Origin: Arthrobacter sp. CDRTa11
GTDB lineage: Bacteria; Actinomycetota; Actinomycetes; Actinomycetales; Micrococcaceae
Direction of reading: 5' to 3'
DNA length: 64,000 bases
NCBI RefSeq assembly: GCF_026427775.1
Contig: NZ_CP044532.1
Coordinates: 3,596,001-3,660,000 of the forward strand
This document shows positions 1-9,473 of the stretch, piece by piece. A program made the position numbers and the translations under genes. Below the pieces are notes generated by a model. That model saw nothing but the letters and a program-made list of their open reading frames with translations. It ran no database searches and was not told the DNA's origin. How positions within the stretch are numbered: the stretch's first letter is position 1; each line of letters opens with the position of its first letter.

Positions 1-881
1 AGCGCCACCACCAGCAGGCCGGCGTCGTACTCTTTGTCCGCTGCCGCAACACGCCAGCCGCCGTCCGTACGTGCGACACTCCTGGCTGGGACAGCCGTCA
101 GCAGGTTCACGCCGCGGTCCGTAAGGTCGCTGACCAGGGCGGTGATCAGTGTGTGCATGCCGCCCACGAGCCCGGCAACCGCGGACCCCGCCTTGGCAGG
201 CGGCGCGGACACGGGCGAGTCCGCACCGGCGGGCGATACAGCGTCCTGCGAACGTGCGCCTCCACGCTGCGCGGCGACGGCAGCGGCGAGTGAACCGTGC
301 GTGCGCAGGCCCGCGCGCAGGCCCGGCGCCACCATGTCCACATCCAGGAGGCCCGGATCGGCGGAGTGCACTCCCCCCACCACCGGGGCCACCAGTCTTT
401 CAAGCACGCGGCGCCCCATCCGCATCCGCACCAGGGATGACACGCTGGTGACAGCAGCAGATGACCCCAGCGAAGCGGGGAGGAGCTTATCCAGCGACGC
501 CCGCAGCGAACCGAGGAAGCCAAGGGAGCGCCGCACCTCCGGATCCCACGGGTTGGCGGGAATGCCCAGGACGCCGGTTTTCGGCAGTTCACGGGGACCG
601 TCCGGCAGCTGGACCCAGGCACCGCCCGGCCGCGGCGCAACAATTTTGTCCGCCAGGCCCAGCTCCGCGGCAAGGTCAGCCACCGCGGTGGAACGCGTGG
701 CAAAGGATTCCGCGCCGCTGTCCAGCGTGAGCCCGGCCACCACGTGGCTGCCAACGCAGCCGCCCCAGGTGCCGCCGGCCTCCAGGACAGTAACCGTGTA
801 TCCGGCCGCGGACAGCTCCCTCGCAGCCAGCAGGCCCGAGATCCCGCCGCCCACCACCACGGCGGCCCTGCCCTCCTTCAC
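1..881 (-). CDS. hemY: Protoporphyrinogen/coproporphyrinogen III oxidase, 3' end outside window
   Basis: FAD-dependent oxidase of heme synthesis; in Gram-positive actinobacteria this family usually oxidises coproporphyrinogen III (coproporphyrin route, also called CgoX). About 293 residues are visible, the C-terminus being cut off by the window. The N-terminus has the FAD dinucleotide-binding motif VVVGGGISGL (residues 8-17), followed by an LEAGG acidic strand end and the GLTLDSGAESF block typical of the family. I chose the GTG at 881, four bases after the hemE stop; the spacing suggests translational coupling. An Ala/Ser/Gly-rich stretch near residues 210-235 looks like a lineage-specific loop. 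The family call is firm; the exact substrate is inferred from taxonomy. Confidence 0.9.
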   Translation of the reverse strand, partial: MKEGRAAVVVGGGISGLLAARELSAAGYTVTVLEAGGTWGGCVGSHVVAGLTLDSGAESFATRSTAVADLAAELGLADKIVAPRPGGAWVQLPDGPRELPKTGVLGIPANPWDPEVRRSLGFLGSLRASLDKLLPASLGSSAAVTSVSSLVRMRMGRRVLERLVAPVVGGVHSADPGLLDVDMVAPGLRAGLRTHGSLAAAVAAQRGGARSQDAVSPAGADSPVSAPPAKAGSAVAGLVGGMHTLITALVSDLTDRGVNLLTAVPARSVARTDGGWRVAAADKEYDAGLLVVA

Positions 882-885
882 GGGC

Positions 886-1992
886 CTACTCCGGGGAGAT
901 GGAGTGGATGAGCTGAACAACCCGGGTGAGAACGGCAGGATCAGTCTCCGGGGGGACGCCGTGGCCGAGGTTGAGCACGTGACCGGGGGCGGCCGAACCG
1001 GCGGCGATTACCTCCCGAACGTGGGCCTCGAGGACGTCCCAGGGCGCTGACAGCAGCGCGGGATCGATATTTCCCTGCAGCGGCACCGTCCCGCCAAGTC
1101 GCCGGTTCGCCTCATCGAGCGGCAGGCGGTAGTCCACGCCCACCACATCGACGCCGACGTCGCGCATGGCTACCAGCAGCTCCGACGTTCCTGTGCCGAA
1201 GTGGATGAGCGGTGCGCCAAGATGCCGCACGTGGTCCAGGGCCCGGGCCGACGCCGGCGCGACGTACTTGGTGTAGTCGGCCAGTCCCAGCGAGCCCGCC
1301 CAGGAATCAAAGAGCTGCCCGGCGGAGGCTCCCGCTTCGAGCTGGGCCCGGAGGAAGAGGCCGGAGGCATCGGCTGCCCAGTTGGCCAGCGCCGTCCAGG
1401 TTTCCGGGTCGGCGTGCATCATCGTCCGCGGACCGAGGTGGTCCCGGGAGGGCTTGCCTTCCACCATGTAGGCGGCGAGCGTAAACGGCGCGCCGGCGAA
1501 GCCGATCAGCGGGGTCCTGCCCAACTCGGCCACCGTCAGCCGCACCGCTTCCCTGATCGGCTCCAGGGCCTCCCACGTGAGCTCGGGCAATGCGGCAACG
1601 TCGGCGGCGGTACGCACGGGATTGTCCAGCACCGGGCCAACCCCCGGGACAATATCCACGCCCACGCCTGCGAGCTTAAGCGGAATCACAATGTCGGAGA
1701 AGAAAATGGCGGCGTCCACGTCGTGGCGGCGCACCGGCTGAAGGGTGATCTCGGAGGCAAGGTCAGGGCGCAGGCAGGAGTCCAGCATGGCGACGCCTTC
1801 ACGGACTTTCAGGTACTCCGGCAACGAACGTCCGGCCTGCCGCATGAACCACACCGGACGGCGGGAGGGCTTGCCGCCGCGGTAGGCAGTGATCAGCGGG
1901 GAGTCTGCGGTGCGGCCATCCACCAGCGGATGGTCTGCAGCAAGGGCGCCGTCACTGGACATGGCTTTGGACACGGCGGGGCTAGGAGTCAT
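886..1992 (-). CDS. hemE: Uroporphyrinogen decarboxylase
   Basis: Cytoplasmic enzyme removing four carboxyl groups from uroporphyrinogen III to give coproporphyrinogen III. The 368-residue product has the family signature PVWFMRQAGRSLPEY near residues 47-61, with the arginines that bind substrate carboxylates, and GFAGAPFTLAAYMVEG in the middle; length matches the family (about 350). The frame stays open to 2091, but the ATG at 1992 gives a normal-length N-terminus, and the extra 33 residues look like translated intergenic DNA. It is followed four bases later by hemY and is divergent from hemA, so the 158-base gap can control both arms of heme synthesis. Confidence 0.95.
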   Translation of the reverse strand: MTPSPAVSKAMSSDGALAADHPLVDGRTADSPLITAYRGGKPSRRPVWFMRQAGRSLPEYLKVREGVAMLDSCLRPDLASEITLQPVRRHDVDAAIFFSDIVIPLKLAGVGVDIVPGVGPVLDNPVRTAADVAALPELTWEALEPIREAVRLTVAELGRTPLIGFAGAPFTLAAYMVEGKPSRDHLGPRTMMHADPETWTALANWAADASGLFLRAQLEAGASAGQLFDSWAGSLGLADYTKYVAPASARALDHVRHLGAPLIHFGTGTSELLVAMRDVGVDVVGVDYRLPLDEANRRLGGTVPLQGNIDPALLSAPWDVLEAHVREVIAAGSAAPGHVLNLGHGVPPETDPAVLTRVVQLIHSISPE

Positions 1993-2135
1993 GCTTTTGA
2001 TTGTGCCCAAAATCCGGCGCAAAAGATAACGACAGCCTGTCATCCCATGCGGCCGGCAGGACCCCGTGGCACAAATCACAGCCCGCCTCATCCGGTCCTG
2101 GCGGGACGGGTTGTTCTACCGACTCACGAAAAAGC

Positions 2136-2141
2136 TATGAT
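2136..2141 (+). promoter_or_regulatory. Probable -10 element of hemA
   Basis: TATGAT lies nine bases before the hemA GTG, with TTGTTC 19 bases upstream as a possible weak -35. Transcription starting 7 bases after the hexamer would leave a leader of about 3 bases, and no Shine-Dalgarno is visible, so a near-leaderless mRNA is likely. Confidence 0.5.
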
Positions 2142-2150
2142 TGTGGTGCT

Positions 2151-3464
2151 GTGGTTCTTTTTTCATTGGTGGCTACACACGCCGACATCGACCTTGAGAC
2201 CGTTGCTCAATTGAGCAACGGTTCTTCCGGGGTTGCCACATCCGCACTCTCCGGATCGCCGGCAGTGACGGGTGCGGTGGTGCTTGCCACCTGCAACCGC
2301 TACGAAATCTACGGTGAAGCGCCCCATGCTGATGACGTCGAGGCGGCACGCGCCGCGCTGGTGTCCCAGATCAGCGGCCTCAGTGGCCTGAACGAGCAGC
2401 TCGTATCCCGGTCCTTTAGCACCAGGACGGGACCGGAAGTCAGCCAGCACCTTTTCGCCGTAAGCGCAGGACTCGATTCCGCGGTGGTGGGCGAACGTGA
2501 GATCGCCGGCCAGGTGCGGCGGGCCCTCATCACTGCCCAACATGAAGGCACTGCAAGCTCCGGCCTGGTCCGGCTGTTCCAGGCCGCTTCCAAGACCGCC
2601 AAGGACGTTGGCGCCCAGACCGCCCTCGGTTCCCGCGGCCTGTCCATCGTGTCGGTAGCGCTGGACCTTGCCACGGACCTGTCCGAGAACCCGGACTGGT
2701 CCACCAAGAAAGTCGTGGTGTTCGGCACGGGCGCCTACGCCGGCGCCACCATGGCGCTGCTGCGCGAACGCGGCTGCACGGACATTTCCGTTTTCTCCTC
2801 CTCCGGCCGCGCCGAGGCCTTTGTTGCCACCCGTGGCGGCACCGCACTGGACAGCGAATCACTCCATCCCGCCGTCGCCGCGGCCGATGTCATGATCGGC
2901 TGCAGCGGTTCGGATATCAGGGTTGAGGCCGATGAACTCGCAGAGGTCAGGGCGGAGTCGCCTCAGCCGCTGATTGCCATCGACCTGGCGCTCACCCACG
3001 ACTTTGACCCGGAAGTGGGACAGCTCGACGGCGTTGAGCTGCTCACGCTGGAATCCGTACGCCTGGCAGCGCCGCAGGAACAGGCTGAGTCCCTGATCCA
3101 GGCCAGCGGCATCGTTTCCGGCGCCGCCCAGGCTTTCGAGCAGGAGCGTGAGGCCCGTTCCATGGACTCCGCCATTGTTGCCCTGCGCCGGCACACCATG
3201 AACGTCCTCGACGCCGAAATGGAAAAAGTGCGCGCCCGCCACGGCTGCACCGCAGCGGCCGAGGAAGTGGAGTTTGCCCTCCGCCGGATGGTGAAGCAGC
3301 TGCTGCACGTGCCCACGGTCCGTGCCCGTGAACTTGCCGCCAACGGCCAGCAGGACGATTACGTTGCGGCCCTCGAGACCCTCTACGGCATTACCGTGGA
3401 GCAGCCTGCCGCTGCTGCGCAGGCCGAATGCCCCGTGGACCACAAGGGCCTCGAAAGCGCCTGA
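2151..3464 (+). CDS. hemA: Glutamyl-tRNA reductase
   Basis: Catalyses the NADPH-dependent reduction of glutamyl-tRNA to glutamate-1-semialdehyde, the first committed step of the C5 heme pathway. The 437-residue protein has the N-terminal catalytic domain with [12 protein letters not shown] (Cys48 forms the thioester), the [15 protein letters not shown] block near residue 110, a NADPH-binding [14 protein letters not shown] segment near 190, and a C-terminal dimerisation helix region. The frame is open from 2001, but the GTG at 2151 begins [10 protein letters not shown], which matches family N-termini, and a -10 sits just before it. It is divergent from hemE-hemY. The C-terminal tail is Ala-rich and carries an extra cysteine (AQAECPVD), which is not catalytic in the known family. 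Confidence 0.95.
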   Translation: MVLFSLVATHADIDLETVAQLSNGSSGVATSALSGSPAVTGAVVLATCNRYEIYGEAPHADDVEAARAALVSQISGLSGLNEQLVSRSFSTRTGPEVSQHLFAVSAGLDSAVVGEREIAGQVRRALITAQHEGTASSGLVRLFQAASKTAKDVGAQTALGSRGLSIVSVALDLATDLSENPDWSTKKVVVFGTGAYAGATMALLRERGCTDISVFSSSGRAEAFVATRGGTALDSESLHPAVAAADVMIGCSGSDIRVEADELAEVRAESPQPLIAIDLALTHDFDPEVGQLDGVELLTLESVRLAAPQEQAESLIQASGIVSGAAQAFEQEREARSMDSAIVALRRHTMNVLDAEMEKVRARHGCTAAAEEVEFALRRMVKQLLHVPTVRARELAANGQQDDYVAALETLYGITVEQPAAAAQAECPVDHKGLESA

Positions 3465-3470
3465 CCCCCG

Positions 3471-3533
3471 CGTTGCCCTATCACTTAGGGTCGCCAAACG
3501 GCCCGGTTAGGGACCATAAGTGATAGCGCAAGC
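3471..3533. repeat. Inverted repeat between convergent hemA and moeZ
   Basis: The arms CTATCACTTAGGGTC (3478-3492) and GACCATAAGTGATAG (3512-3526) match at 14 of 15 positions, and outer bases pair partly. Placed between convergent stops it can act as a bidirectional terminator. It lacks a U-tract and looks like a dispersed intergenic palindrome. Confidence 0.6.
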
Positions 3534-3535
3534 GG

Positions 3536-4735
3536 TCAGTAGACGGGTTTCTGCGGCTCCACGTCCCGGACCCAGGCGAGGATCCCGCCGTCGAGGTGGC
3601 TGACCCGCTGGTAGCCGGCCTTCCGGGCCGCTTCAAGGACAGTGGCTGACCGGGTTCCGGCTTTGCAGTGGAACACGATGTCCTTGTCCTGGGGAAGCTC
3701 GGACCACGCCTCCCCCGCCAGGATCCGACCCTGCGGAATCAGCACCGATCCCTCAATCCTGACAATGTCATGCTCACCTGATTCCCGGACGTCCACGAGG
3801 TCGAAATCCTTCAGCCCGGCCTTCCGGGACGCCAGCATGGTGGCCAACTGGGTTGCGGTCACCGTGTGTTCGATGTCAGCCTGATGCGCGGGCTCGATGC
3901 CGCAGAAAGCGTCATAGTCGGTGAGCTCGGTGATGGGCGGCGCCGCCGGATCCTTCGACACCCTGATCTCGCGCCAGCTGCCGCCCAGGGCATCAAACAG
4001 GGCCACACGGCCCAGGAGCGAACGCCCGACGCCGGTGATCAGCTTCACTGCTTCGGTCACCATCAGGGAACCAACCGCTGCGCAGAGCATCCCAAACACC
4101 CCGCCTTCGCCGCAGGAAGGCACCGACCCGGCCGGCGGAGCCTCCGGGTAAAGATCGCGGTAGGTGGGTCCATGCTTCTCCCAGAAGACGCTGACCTGGC
4201 CGTCGAAGCGGAAAATGGAGCCCCAGACATACGGCTTGCCCAGGATCGCGGCGGCGTCGTTGACAAGGTAGCGCGTAGAGAAGTTGTCCGCGCCATCAAG
4301 GATGAGATCGTACTCTGCGAAAATTTCAAGGGCGTTTGTCTCATCCAGCCTGACATGGTGCAGCCTGACGTCCACTAGTGGATTGAGCGCGGCGATCGCA
4401 TCACGGGCGGACTCAATCTTTGGCCGTCCCACATCCGCGACGCCATGGATCACCTGCCGCTGCAGGTTGCTGAGGTCCACTGCGTCATCGTCAATGATGC
4501 CCAGGGTGCCAACTCCCGCAGCCGCAAGGTACAACAGGGCCGGTGATCCCAGCCCTCCGGCGCCTATCACCAATACCTTGGCGTTCTTGAGCCGGCGCTG
4601 ACCCAGGGCGCCAATCTCGGGAATGATGAGGTGCCGTGAATAGCGCTCAACCTCCGCCGGAGTCAAATCGCCAGCTGGCTCCACCAAGGGTTCCAGCGAA
4701 ACAGACGGAGCATTTGCCGTGAATGTCGAAGCCAT
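3536..4735 (-). CDS. moeZ: Adenylyltransferase/sulfurtransferase MoeZ (ThiF + rhodanese)
   Basis: Activates the C-terminal Gly-Gly of sulfur-carrier proteins (MoaD, ThiS or CysO type) by adenylation and thiocarboxylation. The 399-residue protein has an N-terminal E1/ThiF domain (about 30-270) with RYSRHLIIPEIG, the nucleotide-binding VLVIGAGGLGSPALLYLAAAG and the DLSNLQRQV block, and a C-terminal rhodanese domain (about 290-395) with active-site loop HCKAGTRS. The CPSC-type zinc cysteines of MoeB are absent in the middle region, as in other MoeZ proteins. The gene can serve the thiS of the thiamine locus 4 kb away. A promoter with good spacing ends 5 bases before the ATG, suggesting a leaderless mRNA. 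It is divergent from the TetR gene, an order also found in mycobacteria (Rv3206c-Rv3208, recalled from memory). Confidence 0.92.
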   Translation of the reverse strand: MASTFTANAPSVSLEPLVEPAGDLTPAEVERYSRHLIIPEIGALGQRRLKNAKVLVIGAGGLGSPALLYLAAAGVGTLGIIDDDAVDLSNLQRQVIHGVADVGRPKIESARDAIAALNPLVDVRLHHVRLDETNALEIFAEYDLILDGADNFSTRYLVNDAAAILGKPYVWGSIFRFDGQVSVFWEKHGPTYRDLYPEAPPAGSVPSCGEGGVFGMLCAAVGSLMVTEAVKLITGVGRSLLGRVALFDALGGSWREIRVSKDPAAPPITELTDYDAFCGIEPAHQADIEHTVTATQLATMLASRKAGLKDFDLVDVRESGEHDIVRIEGSVLIPQGRILAGEAWSELPQDKDIVFHCKAGTRSATVLEAARKAGYQRVSHLDGGILAWVRDVEPQKPVY

Positions 4736-4740
4736 ACTTC

Positions 4741-4769
4741 AATGTATGCCCTAGATACCGCCGGGTCAT
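4741..4769 (-). promoter_or_regulatory. moeZ promoter
   Basis: Reading the minus strand, ATGACC (4769-4764), a 17-base spacer, then TACATT (4746-4741) and five bases to the moeZ ATG. Spacing is ideal for a housekeeping sigma factor, and the start codon lies at or next to the predicted transcription start. Confidence 0.6.
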
Positions 4770-4800
4770 ATTACCGCGCAGTAAAGTGGAGGTAACTGCA

Positions 4801-5484
4801 ATGGAAAGTAGGACAACTGTGGTCCCTGAAGCACGGGCTGACCGATCGCCCGGCGTCGAACCGTCCGCCCCGGTGCGCAGCGCCGGTCAGCGGTCCGCCA
4901 GGCTTCCCCGTGATGAGCGCCGCGCGCAGCTCCTGACAGCCGCCCAGGAAGTCTTTGTGGCCAATGGCTACCACGGCGCGGCGATGGACGAGATAGCCGA
5001 GACGGCGCACGTCAGCAAACCGGTGCTTTATCAGCATTTTCCGTCGAAACGGGAACTGTACCTGGCGCTCCTGGACAGTCACTTATCGGCCCTGACCGAC
5101 CTCATGCTGGGAGCCCTCAACTCCACCACGGACAACGATGAACGCGTGCAGGCCGTGATGCGGGCCTACTACCGCTTCATCGCCAGCGATGACCAGGCCC
5201 ACCGCCTGGTCTTTGAATCGGACCTCATCAACGACCCCGATGTCAGCTCCAGGCTGGAGACTTTCAACAAGACGTTCGCGGATGCCGTGGCCCGGGTCAT
5301 CGCCGAAGACACCAAACTGCCTCATCTGGAAGCGCAGCTGCTGGGCCGCGGCCTGGCCGGCATGGCGCAGGTGAGTGCCCGTTACTGGCTGGAAACGAAC
5401 GGAAACCTTGACCTCGACGTCGCCAGTGACCTGATCTACCGTTTAGCTTGGCGCGGAATCTCTCGCTTCCCCAAGGAAACCTAG
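4801..5484 (+). CDS. TetR/AcrR family transcriptional regulator
   Basis: DNA-binding repressor-type protein of 227 residues. The N-terminal HTH is clear: ERRAQLLTAAQEVF, then GYHGAAMDEIAETAHVSKPVLYQHF around residues 40-80; the C-terminal ligand/dimer domain follows. I chose the ATG at 4801 because GTGGAGG lies 8 bases upstream; the frame is open from 4723 but that extension overlaps moeZ's promoter. It is divergent from moeZ and followed by the DUF3107 gene, the same order as the mycobacterial Rv3208-Rv3208A pair. The ligand is unknown. Confidence 0.9.
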   Translation: MESRTTVVPEARADRSPGVEPSAPVRSAGQRSARLPRDERRAQLLTAAQEVFVANGYHGAAMDEIAETAHVSKPVLYQHFPSKRELYLALLDSHLSALTDLMLGALNSTTDNDERVQAVMRAYYRFIASDDQAHRLVFESDLINDPDVSSRLETFNKTFADAVARVIAEDTKLPHLEAQLLGRGLAGMAQVSARYWLETNGNLDLDVASDLIYRLAWRGISRFPKET

Positions 5485-5535
5485 ACTACAAATAAGAGAA
5501 CACCCTGAAACTTTGATTGGCTGGGAGGCCCCGCT

Positions 5536-5760
5536 TTGGAAATTAAGATCGGCGTACAGAACATTGGCCGCGAAATTGTGCTTGAGTCAGCCCAGGATGC
5601 TGATGCTGTGGCCAAGGTCGTCGAAGAAGCCATCAGCAAGGGCAGCGAGCTTCGCCTCAAGGATGACAAGGGCCGCGTCATCATCGTCCCCGGCAATGCC
5701 CTCGGGTATGTGGAGATCGGCGCTGAAGAGTCCCGCCGGGTGGGATTCGGCCAGTTCTAG
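5536..5760 (+). CDS. DUF3107 family small protein
   Basis: A 74-residue acidic actinobacterial protein of the DUF3107 family (mycobacterial TB9.4/Rv3208A type). It starts with TTG (MEIKIGVQNIGRE...), preceded by GGGAGG at 5522-5528. The sequence is the full domain and nothing else, with the conserved VIIVPGNALGYVEIG segment and a C-terminal FGQF. A TAGACT hexamer at 5482-5487 just upstream could be its own -10. No biochemical function is established for the family; its place beside a TetR regulator is conserved among actinobacteria. Confidence 0.88.
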   Translation: MEIKIGVQNIGREIVLESAQDADAVAKVVEEAISKGSELRLKDDKGRVIIVPGNALGYVEIGAEESRRVGFGQF

Positions 5761-5820
5761 CAGCCTGTCCGGCCAGAAAAGCCTTTCAAGGCGCCAGTTG
5801 CATTTTTGACGAGGAGATCC

Positions 5821-6123
5821 ATGCTTTCGCTCACCATCGTTGTCCTGGCCACTACGGCCGCAGGCTTTATTGTCTGGGCCAATGACAAGCGCCATGCCAA
5901 GTATGGGATGGGGCTGCCCGCCGGGGTTGCCGTTACCGTTGGTGCACTGAGTTGGATCATCTTCATGACAGCGGGCTTTGGCTACCAGCCGGGCCTGACC
6001 TGGATCCCGTGGGTCATGCCCGTCGCGCTTGGCACCGCGGCAGCAGTAGCGGTGGCCGTATACCTCGGCAGGACCCGCGCCCGGCACGACACCATGAGGC
6101 TGACGGCGGCGCTCAAGCTGTAA
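5821..6123 (+). CDS. Small integral membrane protein, unknown function
   Basis: A 100-residue protein with three predicted membrane segments: the N-terminal LSLTIVVLATTAAGFIVWA, a central VAVTVGALSWIIFMTAGFGY and a third WVMPVALGTAAAVAVAVYL, ending in a basic tail. The ATG at 5821 has GAGGAG 5 bases upstream, so the 5-residue longer alternative from 5806 is less likely. It follows the DUF3107 gene by 60 bases and is probably cotranscribed. I do not recognise a characterised family; small proteins like this sit at the same place in related actinobacteria. Confidence 0.75.
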   Translation: MLSLTIVVLATTAAGFIVWANDKRHAKYGMGLPAGVAVTVGALSWIIFMTAGFGYQPGLTWIPWVMPVALGTAAAVAVAVYLGRTRARHDTMRLTAALKL

Positions 6124-6150
6124 CGGTGCGGTTCCCGCTGACAATCTCGC

Positions 6151-6197
6151 CGGCATTTCCCGGCCTGGCCTGAGATCAGGCTTGGCCGGGGATGCCG
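6151..6197. terminator. Hairpin between convergent genes
   Basis: CGGCATTTCCCGGCC...CCTGA pairs with TCAGG...GGCCGGGGATGCCG through a 20-odd base arm with one bulge and a two-base turn. It lies just past the membrane-protein stop and just before the stop of the oppositely oriented pterin dehydratase, so it probably ends both transcripts. There is no long T-tract. Confidence 0.55.
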
Positions 6198-6200
6198 ATT

Positions 6201-6878
6201 TCAGGCCTGGCCTGGGATGTCGGGCTGGTAGCCTTCCTCGGTACACAGGCACAGCCTGTTTCCCTGCCTGTCCGTGACTACCACCCATTCGGGTGCGTAG
6301 TCACGGTTCATTAAGGCTCCGGTGGCCGCGGTTTTCTCCAGGACGGGTCCCGATTCGGCCTTGCTCCGGTAGACATCAACATGGATCCGGCTGCTGTTCG
6401 GCGTGGGAGTCTCCTGGAACCACACACTGGGCCCGCGCCCGTAGGGATCCACCAAATCGTTTCCTGGGGTCTTTTTATAGCCCAGGGCCACCCGCCACAC
6501 CTCTGAGATTTCTGTTGCATCCACGGTGTCGATCGCCAGTTCTACAGTCCTGTAGAGGGCCGGCTCCGCCTCTGCCCCCACGTCCTCAGCCGCGGAACTC
6601 ACTGCCGCGGCAGCCCTGGCGTCACGCTCTGTCACGTCTCCGCCGGCGTCGTGGGACGTGAAGCGGATGAACACCCGGTTGTACCGCCAGTCAAGGTCCG
6701 GGTGGTGGTTCTGCTCTTCGGCAATGCGTCCGACGGCGGCAATCAGCTCCAGTGCGGCGGCCGCCGTCGGCGCTTTGTAGACGGTGACCAGTGCCCCCTG
6801 GCAGTAACGCCAATCCGGGAGCCCGGTAAGGGCCTCATCAACCTGCGCCCTGGTGAGTAAGTCTTCCTTGCCGGCCAC
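6201..6878 (-). CDS. Pterin-4a-carbinolamine dehydratase fused to VOC (glyoxalase-like) domain
   Basis: A 225-residue two-domain protein. Residues 1-95 are a PCD/DCoH domain with the family motif EEQNHHPDLDWRYNRV holding the catalytic histidine pair; this domain dehydrates 4a-hydroxytetrahydropterins. Residues 105-225 resemble a VOC/glyoxalase-like half, with ELAIDTVDATEISEVWRVALGY and RIHVDVYRSKAE, typical of actinobacterial glyoxalase-like proteins of unknown substrate. The start is GTG at 6878, with AGGAG about 8 bases upstream. A pterin hydroxylase is not in the window, so the role of the PCD domain is open; recycling of a pterin cofactor is one possibility. Confidence 0.85.
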   Translation of the reverse strand: MAGKEDLLTRAQVDEALTGLPDWRYCQGALVTVYKAPTAAAALELIAAVGRIAEEQNHHPDLDWRYNRVFIRFTSHDAGGDVTERDARAAAAVSSAAEDVGAEAEPALYRTVELAIDTVDATEISEVWRVALGYKKTPGNDLVDPYGRGPSVWFQETPTPNSSRIHVDVYRSKAESGPVLEKTAATGALMNRDYAPEWVVVTDRQGNRLCLCTEEGYQPDIPGQA

Positions 6879-6945
6879 TGCTGACTCCTAGGCTCGTCCT
6901 GTCAGCCCGGCCCCGGCGCTGGCCGCCCCCTGCCTAGGGAACGAC

Positions 6946-8001
<1,056 letters not shown>

Positions 8002-8005
<4 letters not shown>

Positions 8006-9336
8006 ACTGATTCCTTTTCTTGGTCGATGGCAGCTTCTGGGCCGATCGCGTCATTCGCGTGAACCTGCGCGGCAACGGAAACGGGCGCGGAAAACCTGGC
8101 CGGGCTGAAGGGCAGCCAGCGCGGATCCGATGTGCCGTCCATCAGGTCCCGGCAGATCACGGCAGCGGCGGGGGCTAGGAGTACTCCATGCCGGAAGAAA
8201 CCGGTGGCGATGATCAGCCCACCGATGTGTTCTGGGCGTCCCGGTACGTTGACCCGGCCCAGCAGCGGAGCATTGTCCGGTGTCGCGGGGCGGGCCCTGG
8301 CTGTCATTTCCACAAGTTCCAGCTCGGCCACCGCCGGCACCAGGACCTGGGCGTCACGCAGCAACTGGTAGACGCCGCCGGCGGAGACAGCGCCATCGCC
8401 GGCATCGGACAGGGAATCCTCGCGCTGGGTTGCCCCGATCACCACTGTGCCATCCTGCCGCGGGACGATGTACACGGGCACGCCCCGGACCAGCCCGCGG
8501 ATGGTGGACGTCACCAGCGGCCGGACATGTGGGGGGACGGCAAGCCTGAGGATGTCGCCATACACCGGCCGGAGGGGCAGGCGCAGGCCCTGGGGCAGGT
8601 TTGACAGGGATCCAGCCTGCAGCCCGTTCGCCACTACGGTTTCGCCGGCCAGCACCGTGCCGCCATCCGCCAGCAGCACTCCGCTGACGTTCCCGTCCTT
8701 CCAGAGGAGCGATGTGGCCTTTTGGGCAACCGCGAACCCTTCGCCCGCCCCTTCGACGGCGGTTCCGGAACCTGGCCGGTGTGCAGCCAGGACTAGCCGC
8801 AGGCACGCCAGGAGCTTCCGTGGATCAACCTGGTGGTCGGCGGGGATGTCCAGTGCGCAGGAAATGGCCGGGCTGAGGAAGGCCTCCCGGGTCCTCGCCT
8901 CCCGGACGGTGAGGGGTTCCACGTGCAGTCCGCTGGCCTGCTGGACCGTTCGGAGGTCCATCAGTGCCCGGCGGTCCGCCGCATCCGCGCCGACGGCGAT
9001 GGTCGGCGTCGGCATATAGCCCGGGTCCAGGGCCGCCAACCGGGCGAGATCCGCCGCAAAGGCGGGCCACAGGGCTGACGATTCAAGCATCAGCTCCAGG
9101 AGGTCCTCCTCCTGGTAATGCAGTTCGCTCACCGGCGCCAGCATGCCGGCAGCCGCCCAGCTGGCCCCCGATCCGGGGGCGTCGTCGATGACCACCACGG
9201 ACCGGCCGGAGCGCCTCGCTTCCCACGCGATGCCGTGGCCTATGACTCCGCCACCGATCACTGCAACATCTGCACGCAGCACAGCAGGCGGTGCAGCGGG
9301 TGCAGGACCCCGGGCAGTTCGGGATGGGGGGATCAT
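8002..9336 (-). CDS. thiO: Glycine oxidase ThiO
   Basis: FAD-dependent oxidase converting glycine to the imine used by ThiG. The 444-residue protein has an N-terminal dinucleotide-binding motif VAVIGGGVIGHGIAWEARRSG (split here by the family's GxGxxG glycines, residues 26-31), the SWAAAGMLAPVSE motif, and the C-terminal FAD-contacting LIIATGFFRHGVLLAPA. The ATG at 9336 follows directly after the TPP aptamer. It is longer than the about 370-residue Bacillus enzyme, with an N-terminal Pro/Ala-rich extension. It is first in thiO-thiS-thiG. Confidence 0.93.
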
Positions 9337-9342
9337 GGTTTC

Positions 9343-9440
9343 CTTCCCTACGCCGGTACTAGCCGGATCAGGTCAAGCGGTCGGCTCTGACGCCCTCTCA
9401 GCCCGGCGCTTTATGACAGCTGCCGCGGGCTCCCGCAGTA
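9343..9440 (-). promoter_or_regulatory. TPP riboswitch (THI element)
   Basis: On the minus strand the conserved elements occur in order: CGGGAGCCCG, then CGGGCTGAGAGGG, ACCTGATCCGG, and CTAGTACCGGCGTAGGGA, with the ATG of thiO following 6-10 bases later. The pyrimidine-sensing CTGAGA and the pyrophosphate-sensing CTGATC...GCGTAGGGA are both intact. Because the aptamer ends next to the thiO ribosome-binding site, translational control is likely. Confidence 0.93.
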
Positions 9441-9460
9441 CCAGGCCAGTTTAGAGGAAC

Positions 9461-9466
9461 TACGCT
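9461..9466 (+). promoter_or_regulatory. -10 element of thiE, leaderless arrangement
   Basis: TACGCT is followed by seven bases and then the thiE ATG. No Shine-Dalgarno lies between, so the mRNA is probably leaderless and carries no riboswitch. Confidence 0.5.
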
Positions 9467-9473
9467 GGTTTCC

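Noticed and set aside
34..1050. 338-codon plus-strand open frame at window start
   Set aside because: Antisense to hemY and hemE; composition is Ser/Pro/Arg-rich noise.
2001..2150. N-terminal extension of hemA to 2001
   Set aside because: The extra 50 residues do not resemble glutamyl-tRNA reductases and cross the divergent promoter region.
1201..2214. 337-codon plus-strand open frame
   Set aside because: Antisense to hemE and overlapping hemA's 5' region; no domains.
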